Shown here: positions 37,501-46,253 of the stretch, piece after piece
Layout: each line of letters opens with the position of its first letter
Position numbering within the stretch: the stretch's first letter is position 1
DNA from: Phycisphaerales bacterium
Lineage (GTDB): Bacteria; Planctomycetota; Phycisphaerae; Phycisphaerales; UBA1924
Assembly: GCA_020427395.1 (NCBI GenBank)
Contig: JAGQON010000013.1
Location: 1 to 64,000, forward strand
Length of the DNA stretch: 64,000 nt
Direction: 5' to 3'
Translations under genes and position numbers: made by a program
Notes under the pieces: model-generated
Databases searched by the model: none
Seen by the model: the letters and a program-made list of their open reading frames with translations, nothing else
What the model was told of the DNA's origin: nothing

Positions 37501-37820
37501 GCCTCGTCCGCAGCGCCCACGATGTTTCCGACGGCGGCGTCGCCTGTGCCATCGCAGAGATGCTTATCGCCGCCTCAACCGCGGACGCGCCCATCGGATT
37601 CAGCGCCGACCCCTCACTCGACTGGTCGATCGCCTTTGATGAATCACCATCGTGCTATGTGCTTGAAGTCGAAGAGATCGACGCCATCCGCGCTGCGCTC
37701 GGCGACATGCCGCTGCGCACCCTGGGCACGCTCAACGACACCGGACGCATGCACTGGGACCAGCTGCACGCGGGCGTGGACGAGCTCACCGACGCGTGGC
37801 GTTCGCCGCTCGACTGGTAA
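34575..37820 (+). CDS. purL: FGAM synthase PurL with two fused N-terminal PurS-like domains and a unique insert
   Basis: PurL makes FGAM from FGAR in purine synthesis, using ammonia from PurQ, which is not in this window. The 1081-residue protein starts with two PurS-like units (about 21-92 and 98-166), each with a V-EIHP strand and a C-terminal LLxNPVV motif. The PurL core has [34 protein letters not shown] and [12 protein letters not shown]. No glutaminase domain follows. Between FCVAHPD (372) and [12 protein letters not shown] (474) lies an extra ~100 residues with codon use unlike the rest. Start at 34575 chosen as the ATG before the first PurS unit. Confidence 0.92.
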   Translation: [1081 protein letters not shown]

Positions 37821-37846
37821 GCAAAGTTGGAATCAGAGATCGCGGA

Positions 37847-39787
37847 TCAGGCCGCGCAGCTGCTGTTGCCGATGACCTCGTTGAGCCAGCGGTTGATGTC
37901 CGAGCAGAACTGATCCTTGTGGATGAACTGCGACGCGCCGCGCCGGAAGGACTCATCCTTCATGTGCGAATCGTTCGTGCCTGTGAGCATGAAGAAAGGC
38001 ACCTCGCGTGTGTCCTCGCTGCACTTGGCGACACGAAGCACCTCGTGCCCGTTGCATCCCGGCAGGTTGAAATCACACAGGATCAGGCACGGATGCCGAT
38101 CGCCCTTGAGCTCGCCCGCTTCGATAATCGAGCAGGCGCGAGTGCCTGTCTTCACCCACTCGACCTCGACTTTGCCGCGTCGCTTGAGCAGCGAGATCAC
38201 AAGCGTCGCCGCGAGCGCGTCGTCCTCGACAAGCAGGATGCGGGGGCCCTTGGTCCCAACCGTCCCGGTGCCTTTATTAACCTGAACAGACTTCACATCG
38301 CCCTGATTGAGCGTGAGCTGACTGAACCGTCCGAAGACTTTGACATTGTTGCGGCCGTCCGATTTGGCTGCGTACACACACTCGTCGGCCTCGTGCACTA
38401 CCTGCTCGCCGCTCGACAGCCGCGAATCGCTCGCTGCATCTGTGCTGGACACGCCGATGCTCGCCGTCACATGCAGCGAATCCGGTGCGCCATCGACCCC
38501 GCTGAGATCAAAGTCCTTGCTATCGAAAGAAGCGCGGATGCGTTCTGCGATCTCGCCGCAGGCACTCAGGTCAAGGCCCTCGACAATGACCGCGAACTCC
38601 TCGCCGCCATAGCGGAAAACGACGCCCCGGTCACCCACCGCATCACTGGCTCGCTTGGCGATCTCGATGAGCACCGCATCGCCCGCGGCGTGCCCGTAGG
38701 TATCGTTTACACCCTTGAAGCGGTCCGCGTCGAAGAAGATGATCCCGAACGGGACCTTGTCACTCACATATGAGCCGTACACCCGCTTGAGCTCGGCGTT
38801 GAACCGCTTGCGATTCGCGATCTGCGTCAGACCATCAACCATCGCCTCACGCGCCAGCTCATCGGCCTCGCGCTGCATGCTCAGCTGGTGCTCGAGCCCC
38901 TTCTCCTGCGCCTTGGCCATCAGCTCGTCGGTGCCGGGCATCTCGCCGATATCCTGTGAGAAGAACTTGGCGAGCATCTTGGCCGTATCGCGTACCTCGT
39001 CGAGGAGCGGGCAGACCTTGTCGTTGCTGAGCCTGAACCACTGGTTCGCAAGCCGTTCCAGTGTCCTGATCGCCGAGCTAGGCGCCTCAGGATCGAGGCA
39101 GTCACAGATGCGTGAGCCTATCGCGACAAGGCGGACCAGCTGCTTGTTCTCTGTATTGCACTCTTCCGGTATATGGTGATACTCGATGGATTCGCGGATC
39201 TCGGGTGGCAGCTTCCACATCCGGGCCAGCTCAGTGCCAACCGTCGCGTGATCGAAGCCGAACACATCGCGTTCCTGCTTGCACAGACTCCGGTGCGGCA
39301 CGCCGGCAATCGCCCCGCCATAATCGCTCTTGAGCGACATAAACATCGCGAGCATGCCAAGGTCTTGGAACAGCGACGCGGTAAACGCTTCCTCGGGATC
39401 AAAGCCGCCCATCGTCTTGGCCACGAGGCGAGCACCCGTCGCGCCGATCAGAGCACGCCGCCAGTGCTGCTCGAGATCAAACCCATCAGAGATCTGCGAG
39501 GTCGTATCCACAAGGCAGAAGCCGAGAACCAGAGACTTGACCGTGTTCAGACCCAGGTAGCCCATGGCGCGATCGATCGAGCTGCACGGGCTCGACAACC
39601 CATAAAAACTCGAGTTAACCGTTTTGAGTACCTTGGCCGCCAGCGCCTGGTCCTGCTGCACCTCACGCGCGATATCGCTCATGGAGACATCAGGGTCGCT
39701 CGTGAGCTCAAGGATCCGCACTGCGATGGCTGGTAGCGACGGTAGATTTGGGCAGTTGAGTATCTTTTCAAGACTCGCCTGTGACAT
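37847..39787 (-). CDS. HDOD-GGDEF-REC signalling protein
   Basis: This 646-residue cytoplasmic protein has an HDOD domain (about 12-215; LPSLPAIAVRILELT, VNSSFYGL, LFQDLGMLAMF), a linker, a GGDEF diguanylate cyclase domain (about 335-500) with intact active site YGGEEFAV and DGLTQIANRKRF, and a C-terminal receiver domain (about 525-640) with Asp pair LVEDD and phospho-acceptor LCDFNLPG. It could make c-di-GMP in response to phosphorylation. The start at 39787 follows GGGAGAG. Convergent with purL. Confidence 0.9.
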   Translation of the reverse strand: MSQASLEKILNCPNLPSLPAIAVRILELTSDPDVSMSDIAREVQQDQALAAKVLKTVNSSFYGLSSPCSSIDRAMGYLGLNTVKSLVLGFCLVDTTSQISDGFDLEQHWRRALIGATGARLVAKTMGGFDPEEAFTASLFQDLGMLAMFMSLKSDYGGAIAGVPHRSLCKQERDVFGFDHATVGTELARMWKLPPEIRESIEYHHIPEECNTENKQLVRLVAIGSRICDCLDPEAPSSAIRTLERLANQWFRLSNDKVCPLLDEVRDTAKMLAKFFSQDIGEMPGTDELMAKAQEKGLEHQLSMQREADELAREAMVDGLTQIANRKRFNAELKRVYGSYVSDKVPFGIIFFDADRFKGVNDTYGHAAGDAVLIEIAKRASDAVGDRGVVFRYGGEEFAVIVEGLDLSACGEIAERIRASFDSKDFDLSGVDGAPDSLHVTASIGVSSTDAASDSRLSSGEQVVHEADECVYAAKSDGRNNVKVFGRFSQLTLNQGDVKSVQVNKGTGTVGTKGPRILLVEDDALAATLVISLLKRRGKVEVEWVKTGTRACSIIEAGELKGDRHPCLILCDFNLPGCNGHEVLRVAKCSEDTREVPFFMLTGTNDSHMKDESFRRGASQFIHKDQFCSDINRWLNEVIGNSSCAA

Positions 39788-39999
39788 ATAGCTCTCCCGG
39801 CTGCGTAGGCGCAACCTCAGGATCCCCCCTCGAGAATCCAGTACCTTGATCTCCTGATTCGAGATCGGGTACATCGCCACACACGTCCAGTTCAGGGGGC
39901 ATCTTCCCCCCAATTTTGTGCAGGTTCTGCCAGCAAGCACAGCACAACTTCAGCGCCGAGTCAGTATCAAAACTCCCAGAGACCGATAACGCCTCACGC

Positions 40000-41460
40000 T
40001 CAGCGGAGCCCGTACTCTTTGAGCTTGCGATAGAGCGTCCGCTCGCCGATCCCCAGCAGTTTGGCCGTCTGCTCTCGGTTGCCCCCGGTGAGCTTGAGCG
40101 TCTCACGGATCGCCTGCTTCTCCAGCTGCTCCAGGCTTGTGCCCGCCAGCGTACCCGCTTGCGTCGTCGACGCCTCCGATTGCCCGTCCGCATCGCCGCT
40201 GATGATCTCCGCGGGGATGTGCTCCGTGCCGATCCGCACCGCACCGGAGCCGTCTTCGTGATCGCCGATCGCCATCACGACCATGTTCTCGACCACATTG
40301 ATGAGCTGGCGCACATTGCCCGGCCACGCGTACCCCGTCAGACGCATCAACGCCGCATCGCTGATCTCCGGAGAGGGCTGCCCAGCCAGCAGCTCGCCCC
40401 CGAACTTGGCGATCGCATGACGCACAATCCGCGGGATATCCTCGCGCCGCTCGCGAAGTGGCGGCAGGTGGACATGGGCACCGTTGATCCGGAAAAACAG
40501 GTCCTGACGGAAGGAGCCGTCCGCGGTCATGCTGCCAAAGTCCCGGTTGGTCGCGCTGACGAAGCGCACATCGACATGCTTGGTCTCGTTGGCACCCAGT
40601 CGCACCACCTCGCCGCTCTCGAGCACGCGTAGCAGCTTGGCTTGCATCGCCAGCGGCATGTCGCCGATCTCATCGAGGAATACCGTCCCACCGTCCGCGT
40701 ATTCGAACACGCCATCACGGTCTTTCTCGGCCCCGGTGAACGCGCCCTTCACATGCCCGAACAGCTGGTCCTCGAGCAGACTCTCCGCCTGACCGGCGCA
40801 GTTCATCGTCACAAATCGCTTAGCACTCCTCGGCGAGTTGTTATGCACGGCCTGCGCGATCAGCTCCTTGCCAGTCCCGCTCTCGCCCGTGATCAGCACC
40901 GGGATCTTCGAGTTCGCGACCGTCTTCACCGTTTTGAGGATCCTGCGCATCGCCTCGCTGCCCGCGACGATCCCCTCGAACCCGTCGTGCTGCACCAGAT
41001 CACGCAGCTCGCCCGACTCGCTCCGCAGCACCGCCTGGTCCGCGGCCCGGTTGACGGCCGAGCGGAACACCACAAGATCGAGCGGTTTCTCCACAAAGTC
41101 GAACGCCCCGTGCTTGAACGCATCGCGAGCAGTCGGCACATCGCCGTGCGCCGTGACCATGATCGTCTCGGCATCGGGCTGCAGTTCTCCCGCCAAGGCA
41201 AGCACCCGCATCCCAGCGTTACTCCCATCGGCGTTGACGCCCTCCCTGCCAGCGCTCTCGGGCATCCGCAGGTCCGTCACGATGACATCGAACGACCCAT
41301 GCCGCAGTTCGTTCGCCGCGTCCTCGATCCCATGCACGATCGTGCAGATATGCCCCGGGCGACGCAAGGCCTCAGCCATCACATCCGCGTGCTCGGGCTC
41401 GTCCTCGACAATCAGGACCTGGGCGACGACCTGTTCCGATGCCTTCGTATCGCTCATCAA
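40000..41460 (-). CDS. NtrC-family sigma-54-dependent response regulator
   Basis: This 486-residue regulator has a receiver domain (about 13-135; [35 protein letters not shown]), an AAA+ sigma-54 activation domain (about 165-400; [27 protein letters not shown]) and a Fis-like helix-turn-helix ([23 protein letters not shown]). The receiver has an [16 protein letters not shown] insertion after the phospho-Asp loop. GAFTGA is intact, so it should activate sigma-54 promoters. No histidine kinase is adjacent. The second codon (41457) is also a possible start. Confidence 0.94.
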   Translation of the reverse strand: MMSDTKASEQVVAQVLIVEDEPEHADVMAEALRRPGHICTIVHGIEDAANELRHGSFDVIVTDLRMPESAGREGVNADGSNAGMRVLALAGELQPDAETIMVTAHGDVPTARDAFKHGAFDFVEKPLDLVVFRSAVNRAADQAVLRSESGELRDLVQHDGFEGIVAGSEAMRRILKTVKTVANSKIPVLITGESGTGKELIAQAVHNNSPRSAKRFVTMNCAGQAESLLEDQLFGHVKGAFTGAEKDRDGVFEYADGGTVFLDEIGDMPLAMQAKLLRVLESGEVVRLGANETKHVDVRFVSATNRDFGSMTADGSFRQDLFFRINGAHVHLPPLRERREDIPRIVRHAIAKFGGELLAGQPSPEISDAALMRLTGYAWPGNVRQLINVVENMVVMAIGDHEDGSGAVRIGTEHIPAEIISGDADGQSEASTTQAGTLAGTSLEQLEKQAIRETLKLTGGNREQTAKLLGIGERTLYRKLKEYGLR

Positions 41461-41482
41461 TCGATTCTATGCCCGCTTTGCA

Positions 41483-41572
41483 GGGTGCCACTACTCGCGG
41501 CTTGCCGCGCAGTAGTGTCTTCTGAATCACCCAAGAGCACTACTGCGCCCAAGACGGCGAGTAGTGGCACCC
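41483..41572. repeat. REP/BIME-like pair of inverted hairpins
   Basis: Outer arms GGGTGCCACTACTCGC and GCGAGTAGTGGCACCC are exact reverse complements (41483-41498, 41557-41572). Inner arms GCGCAGTAGTG and CACTACTGCGC are also exact complements. Each half folds alone too (CACTACT...AGTAGTG). The layout of two inverted REP units in an intergenic gap resembles the GGGTGCCACTGC-type palindromes common in planctomycete genomes. The gap lies between the NtrC-type regulator (start at 41460) and the 3' end of ruvC. Confidence 0.85.
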
Positions 41573-41582
41573 GGAACCCAAC

Positions 41583-42086
41583 TCACCGCGTCATGGACTC
41601 AACCCGAAACCGCCGCAGCGCGCATGCCGCGATCGCCAAGGCATCCGCGAGATCCGCCGGTTGAGGCAGCTCAGGCAGATTGAACATCTCCTGCACGCTC
41701 AGCTGCATCTGCTCCTTGGTCGCCCGCCCCGAGCCCGTGGCCGCCTTCTTCACCTCTGCGGGCTTGAGCTCGCATACCTCGACCCCGGCCCGGCGCGCCA
41801 CCAGCAGGATCACCCCGCGAGCGTGCGCCATCTTCACGACCGTCCCCGGGTGGTCCTTGTGCGCGAACATCCCCTCGATCGCGATCAGATCGGGCTTGAC
41901 CCGCTCAACCAACTGTTGCACATCCGACTCCAGCTCGACAAGACGATCCCCGATCGACTCCACCGGTTCGCCCCGCTTCGTGAGACGGAAGACCCCCGCC
42001 TCGATAATCCCCGGACGAATGATGTCGCCCGCCACACAGCCGTAGCCGGTGATCGAGAGACCGGGATCGAAGCCGAGGACTCGCAT
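41583..42086 (-). CDS. ruvC: Crossover junction endodeoxyribonuclease RuvC
   Basis: RuvC resolves Holliday junctions. The 167-residue protein begins MRVLGFDPGLSITGYGC, with catalytic Asp7, Glu in LIAIEGMFA, and the C-terminal acidic pair in ADLADALAIA, plus HARGVILLVARRAGV and KKAATGSGRATKEQM. Earlier in-frame codons have no RuvC character. No ruvA or ruvB in the window. Confidence 0.94.
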   Translation of the reverse strand: MRVLGFDPGLSITGYGCVAGDIIRPGIIEAGVFRLTKRGEPVESIGDRLVELESDVQQLVERVKPDLIAIEGMFAHKDHPGTVVKMAHARGVILLVARRAGVEVCELKPAEVKKAATGSGRATKEQMQLSVQEMFNLPELPQPADLADALAIAACALRRFRVESMTR

Positions 42087-42103
42087 GGGTTCAGTGTACC
42101 GGG

Positions 42104-42472
42104 TCAGAGGAACCGACGCCGAAATCGCTGGGCGCTTGGGTGTCGCATTAGAATGGGAAAGAAGACATACCTCCCCAGCAGCACCCATGCCGATGCGATA
42201 AAGATCAGCCAAGTCCAAATCGTCGCCTGGCCATCAATAATCATGAACAACGAGATGGGAGCCGCGAAAATGCTTGCGACGATAATCAATGCTCCGACGA
42301 TCTCCAGCAGTTCAATCAAAATGAACAGAGGCATCAATGGGAGCATGAGCACCCAAATCACCATGATCAGGATCGGGAACCCAACCGTCGCATCTTTGAC
42401 CGTTACTCGATGAATATGTTCCGGCTCTGTATCGAACCCCTTGGCGAACTGCCGCACGAGCCACCGGATCAT
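42104..42472 (-). CDS. Small membrane protein coupled to ribE
   Basis: This 122-residue protein has a short amphipathic start and about three hydrophobic segments between residues 30 and 110 (VGFPILIMVIWVLMLPLMPLFI; GALIIVASIFAAPISLFMI; WTWLIFIASAWVLLGRYVFF), with a basic C-terminus. No family recognised. Its ATG overlaps the ribE stop (ATGA), so it is translationally coupled and probably co-transcribed. ruvC begins 18 bases further on. Confidence 0.75.
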   Translation of the reverse strand: MIRWLVRQFAKGFDTEPEHIHRVTVKDATVGFPILIMVIWVLMLPLMPLFILIELLEIVGALIIVASIFAAPISLFMIIDGQATIWTWLIFIASAWVLLGRYVFFPILMRHPSAQRFRRRFL

Positions 42473-43083
42473 TTCACGATCCCCATCCGCGATATCGTGT
42501 GCACGATCGTCTTCACCAGCACATCGCACTCGATATTCACCCGATCCCCCACCGCCCGTTCTCGCAGGTTCGTCCGCTCCAGCGTCTCGGGGATCAGCGC
42601 CACCTCGATCCAGCCCGCTCCCGCGTCCATCGCCGCGATCGTCAGCGAGACGCCATCGAGGCACACCGAGCCCTTGGGAACCATGTACCGCATCAACTCC
42701 TCGCCCAAGCCGACACGCACGCGCCAGCCATCATCGGTGAATACGCCAAGCACGCTGCCCGTGCCGTCCACATGCCCCTGCACCTGATGCCCATCGAGCG
42801 TGTCACCCATCCGCAGCGCCCGCTCGAGATTGACCCGCTCACCCTGTTTCCACGACCCCAGCGTCGTCTTCGCCAGCGTCTCAGGGATCGCATCGAAGCT
42901 CAGCATTCCGCCTTGGCGATCCACCGGATCCACCAGCGTGAGGCAACACCCGTTGTTGGCGATCGACTCGCCTGGGCGTGGCGTGTGCTCCCAGCCGCGC
43001 GGATCAACCACGATCCGAACACCGCTCGGGGTTCGCTCGATCGACTCCACACGCCCAACTTGCTGAATAATGCCCGTGAACAT
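42469..43083 (-). CDS. ribE: Riboflavin synthase alpha chain
   Basis: Riboflavin synthase dismutates two 6,7-dimethyl-8-ribityllumazine molecules. The 204-residue protein begins MFTGIIQQVGRV and holds two lumazine-binding repeats (about 1-95 and 96-200), with NNGCCLTLVD and KGSVCLDGVSLTI at matching places. HQVQGHVDGTG is also characteristic. Length is usual. No FMN riboswitch or other rib genes are adjacent. Confidence 0.95.
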   Translation of the reverse strand: MFTGIIQQVGRVESIERTPSGVRIVVDPRGWEHTPRPGESIANNGCCLTLVDPVDRQGGMLSFDAIPETLAKTTLGSWKQGERVNLERALRMGDTLDGHQVQGHVDGTGSVLGVFTDDGWRVRVGLGEELMRYMVPKGSVCLDGVSLTIAAMDAGAGWIEVALIPETLERTNLRERAVGDRVNIECDVLVKTIVHTISRMGIVK

Positions 43084-43245
43084 GCCCGAACCCTACGCGA
43101 TCGGGTGCGAACAGTCGCCCGCGAGCCCGTCCCAGCCCAGAAATCGCCCGTCCGGGCAACATCGTTCCGGCCCGGCTCGCTATCATCCCTGACCCACCCG
43201 CCCCGCGTTCAGGGGGCGCTGTCCCAGCACACCGGAGATCGCTCG

Positions 43246-44397
43246 ATGTTCGAGAAGTCGGCCCTGTCCAAGCACACCGCCCTCACGCTCACCCTCGCGC
43301 TCGCGATGGGCTCGCTCAGCGCCTGCTCGAGCACGCAGAGCACCAACGACGACGCCCAGAGCGAATCCCAACCCGTCGCCAGGTCCGAGTGGAAAATTGA
43401 CCACGCCGGATGGAGCGAACTGGGCTACCAGTGGGAATGGACCGGCTACCCGCCGATGCAGCCCGGCGCCTACATCGAGCACGCCACAGCCTACGAGGAC
43501 CTGCTGACCTTCGTCGGCTCGGGCTCCACGCTCTCCGTCCTCGACAGCGGCACCGGCAAGGTCCGCTGGTCACGCCAGCTCGACCGGGCCACCACACGAT
43601 TTGTCGAGCCCGTCCGGCGCGACAACACCCTGTTCGCCGCATCGGACACCGAGCTCTGGGAGCTCAACCTCAGCAACGGCAACACCATCGACCGCGACTC
43701 GCTGGGCACACTTGTCAACACCTCCCCGCTGATTGTCGACAACCTCGCCATCTTCGGCACCCTGGCCGGCGAGCTCTTCGCCTTCCAGATGGACAACGAT
43801 TTCAAGCTCTGGTCCTACAAGCTCGACGGCCCGATCCACCAGCCCGCCATTCAGGTCAGCGACGGCTTTATCGCCGCCCTCTCTCAGAACGGCGAGCTCC
43901 GCACCCTCGAGACCATCAACGCCCACTCCGGCATGCACACCCGCATCGCCGGCGGCACCGACGCCACACTCCTGACCGACGGTGTCGGCGTCTATGTCGC
44001 GTCGCTCGACCAGTCGATCTATGCCTTCGACATCAACGACGGCTACCGCTTCTGGCGCGTCCGCTCCAGCGCCCCCGTTACCGTCCAGCACACCCTGCAT
44101 GAGGGCGTCGTCTACGCCTCCACACAGGACCTCGGGCTGGCGGCCATCGACAGCGCCACCGGGAGCGTCGTCTGGAACAACCGCGAGATCAGCGGCTGGG
44201 TCCTCACCGACATCGACTCCCGCGAGCTGATCGTCTTCACCGGGCTTGAGATGCTCGCTGTCGACAAGGAACGCGGCGATATCATCGCCCGCATGCCGCT
44301 GCGGAACATCGCAGGCGTGCGGACCGACTCGATCAACGACGGCAACATCTATGTCATCACGCTCGACGGCGGCGTCGCCAAGTTCGGGCTCCGCTAA
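43246..44397 (+). CDS. Lipoprotein with PQQ/BamB-like beta-propeller
   Basis: This 383-residue protein has a lipoprotein signal with lipobox LSAC (Cys27). About six to seven blades follow, with the PQQ-repeat pattern: VLDSGTGKVRWSRQL, ELNLSNGNTIDRDSLG, AFDINDGYRFWRVRS, AIDSATGSVVWNNRE. BamB-like propellers of this kind often serve envelope protein assembly, but no Bam partner is nearby and the assignment to a role is not made. The start at 43246 follows CCGGAG-like bases. purH follows 31 bases later. Confidence 0.82.
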   Translation: MFEKSALSKHTALTLTLALAMGSLSACSSTQSTNDDAQSESQPVARSEWKIDHAGWSELGYQWEWTGYPPMQPGAYIEHATAYEDLLTFVGSGSTLSVLDSGTGKVRWSRQLDRATTRFVEPVRRDNTLFAASDTELWELNLSNGNTIDRDSLGTLVNTSPLIVDNLAIFGTLAGELFAFQMDNDFKLWSYKLDGPIHQPAIQVSDGFIAALSQNGELRTLETINAHSGMHTRIAGGTDATLLTDGVGVYVASLDQSIYAFDINDGYRFWRVRSSAPVTVQHTLHEGVVYASTQDLGLAAIDSATGSVVWNNREISGWVLTDIDSRELIVFTGLEMLAVDKERGDIIARMPLRNIAGVRTDSINDGNIYVITLDGGVAKFGLR

Positions 44398-44428
44398 ACA
44401 CCCCCACAACGCACATCGCGAGCACATC

Positions 44429-46069
44429 ATGAACTCCACAGCAGACGCTGCGGCCAGCGCCCCCACCGCCTCGACGAGCACCCTCGTCAAGGTCACACGG
44501 GCGCTGATCTCCGTTTCAGACAAGACCGGGATCATCGATCTCGCCCGCAAGCTCCATGAGCTGGGCGCTGAGATCGTCTCCACCGGCGGCACCGCCAAGG
44601 CCATCCTCGACGCAGGCATCCCCGTCGTCTCGATCGATGAGCTCACCGGCTTCCCTGAGATGATGGACGGGCGCGTCAAGACCCTGCACCCCAAAGTCCA
44701 TGGCGGGCTGCTCGCCCGGCGCGACCTGCAGACGCACCTCGACTCGATGAACGAGCACGGCATCAAGCCCATCGACCTCGTCGTCGTCAACCTCTACCCC
44801 TTCGAGGCCACCATCGCCAAGCCCGGCGTCACCGAACCCGAGGCTATCGAGCAGATCGACATCGGCGGCCCTTCCATGGTCCGCTCGGCCGCCAAGAACC
44901 ACGCCAGCGTCGCCATCGTCACCGACCCCGCCCAGTATGACGAACTGCTGAGCGAACTCGAAACCAACAACGGCGCAACCACCCTCGCCCTCCGCAAGAA
45001 GCTGGCCGCCCAGGCCTTTACCCAGACCGGGGCCTACGACGCCATGATCTCGCAGTGGCTGCTGCGAAACGAGACAGAAGCTCCCGCACTCATGCCCATC
45101 GCCTTCCGCAGGCACGACGAGCTTCGCTACGGCGAGAACCCCCACCAGCCCGCCAGCGTCTACAAGCAGATCGGCGCCCCCGCGGGCACGCTGCTCGACG
45201 CCGAGCAACTGCACGGCAAGCCGCTGAGCTACAACAACATCAACGACGCCTCCGCGGCCCTCGAGCTCGTGCGTGCCATGGCCCGCACCGCCCCCGACGC
45301 GTTCAACACCTGCGTCGTCAAGCACACCAACCCCTGCGGGGCAGCCAGCGCGAGCACCTGCGCCCACGCGATCGACCGCGCCATCGCCGGCGACCCCATG
45401 GCCGCCTTCGGCGGCATCCTCGCCACCACCAGCCCCATCGACAAGGCCGGTGCCGAACGCATCACCGCCGACGGTACCTTCTTCGAGATTGTCATCGCAC
45501 CAGCGTACGACGACGACGCGCTCGCGATGCTGCGTGAGCGCTGGCAGAACCTGCGAATCCTCAAGGTCGCCAAGGAAACGCCGGACATCACCCGCGAGCT
45601 CAAGTTCCTTCCGGGCGGCGCGCTCATGCAGGAGCGAGACCTCATCGTGCCCAACCCCATCGACTGGGTCCACGCCGCCGGCCCGCAAGCGACATCGCAG
45701 CGCATCGCCGCAGCCGCCATGCTCGAGAATATCTGCCGAGCACTGAGCTCCAACGCCGTGCTCATCGGCGGCATCGATCCCGAATCCGAAACCGGTGCTG
45801 TCAGACTCATCGGAGCCGGCGCTGGTCAGATGGACCGCGTCGCCTCGTGCCGGGGAGCTGTGCACAAAGCCGGCGAGCTCGCCAAGGGCGCGATCGCGTT
45901 CTCCGACGCGTTCTTCCCCTTCAGCGACGGCCCGCAGGTGCTCATTGATGCCGGCGTCACCATGATCGTGCACCCGGGCGGCTCGAAGCGCGATCAGGAC
46001 ACATTCGACCTGTGCAACCAGCATGGCGTGACCTGCATGACCACCGGCATCCGCCACTTCCGGCACTGA
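44429..46069 (+). CDS. purH: Bifunctional AICAR transformylase / IMP cyclohydrolase
   Basis: PurH catalyses the last two steps of IMP synthesis. The 546-residue protein has an N-terminal IMP cyclohydrolase domain (about 25-165; ALISVSDKTGI, LISTGGTA-like VSTGGTAKAI, VKTLHPKVHGGLL, VVVNLYPFEAT, DIGGPSMVRSAAKNH) and the AICAR transformylase domain with RYGENPHQPASVY and the KHTNPCGAA catalytic motif. The first ~22 residues are an Ala/Ser/Thr-rich leader; the start could be debated. A terminator-like hairpin follows. Confidence 0.95.
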   Translation: MNSTADAAASAPTASTSTLVKVTRALISVSDKTGIIDLARKLHELGAEIVSTGGTAKAILDAGIPVVSIDELTGFPEMMDGRVKTLHPKVHGGLLARRDLQTHLDSMNEHGIKPIDLVVVNLYPFEATIAKPGVTEPEAIEQIDIGGPSMVRSAAKNHASVAIVTDPAQYDELLSELETNNGATTLALRKKLAAQAFTQTGAYDAMISQWLLRNETEAPALMPIAFRRHDELRYGENPHQPASVYKQIGAPAGTLLDAEQLHGKPLSYNNINDASAALELVRAMARTAPDAFNTCVVKHTNPCGAASASTCAHAIDRAIAGDPMAAFGGILATTSPIDKAGAERITADGTFFEIVIAPAYDDDALAMLRERWQNLRILKVAKETPDITRELKFLPGGALMQERDLIVPNPIDWVHAAGPQATSQRIAAAAMLENICRALSSNAVLIGGIDPESETGAVRLIGAGAGQMDRVASCRGAVHKAGELAKGAIAFSDAFFPFSDGPQVLIDAGVTMIVHPGGSKRDQDTFDLCNQHGVTCMTTGIRHFRH

Positions 46070-46101
46070 TCAACGCATCGGCAAACCAAACACGAACGAA
46101 C

Positions 46102-46131
46102 ACGCCCGATGGCCTCGCTATCGGGCGTTTG
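46102..46131 (+). terminator. Probable terminator after purH
   Basis: A 9-bp stem ACGCCCGAT / ATCGGGCGT with a nine-base loop is followed by only a short T stretch. It sits about 33 bases past the purH stop. Confidence 0.6.
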
Positions 46132-46171
46132 TGCATTTCCGGCACGCCCAGCACGATCTTTGCTGATCCTT

Positions 46172-46189
46172 TATGCCCATATGGGCGTA
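46172..46189. promoter_or_regulatory. Near-perfect 18-bp palindrome upstream of the HNH gene
   Basis: The perfect core GCCCATATGGGC (46175-46186) extends to 18 bases with one mismatched pair. It lies about 65 bases upstream of the HNH gene start, in a spot fit for an operator. No regulator gene is adjacent. Confidence 0.4.
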
Positions 46190-46253
46190 TGCAGTTGAAG
46201 AATCACCCAAAAACTGGTAGATATAGACGGGGCGTTGACACAAACGCAAAGCC

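Noticed and set aside
41483-41572. Rho-independent terminator for ruvC
   Set aside because: It is downstream of ruvC, but there is no T-run and the double-hairpin layout fits a REP-type element better.
44516-46066. Minus-strand reading frame of 516 codons
   Set aside because: Antisense to purH; composition Gly/Val/Asp-rich, no motif.
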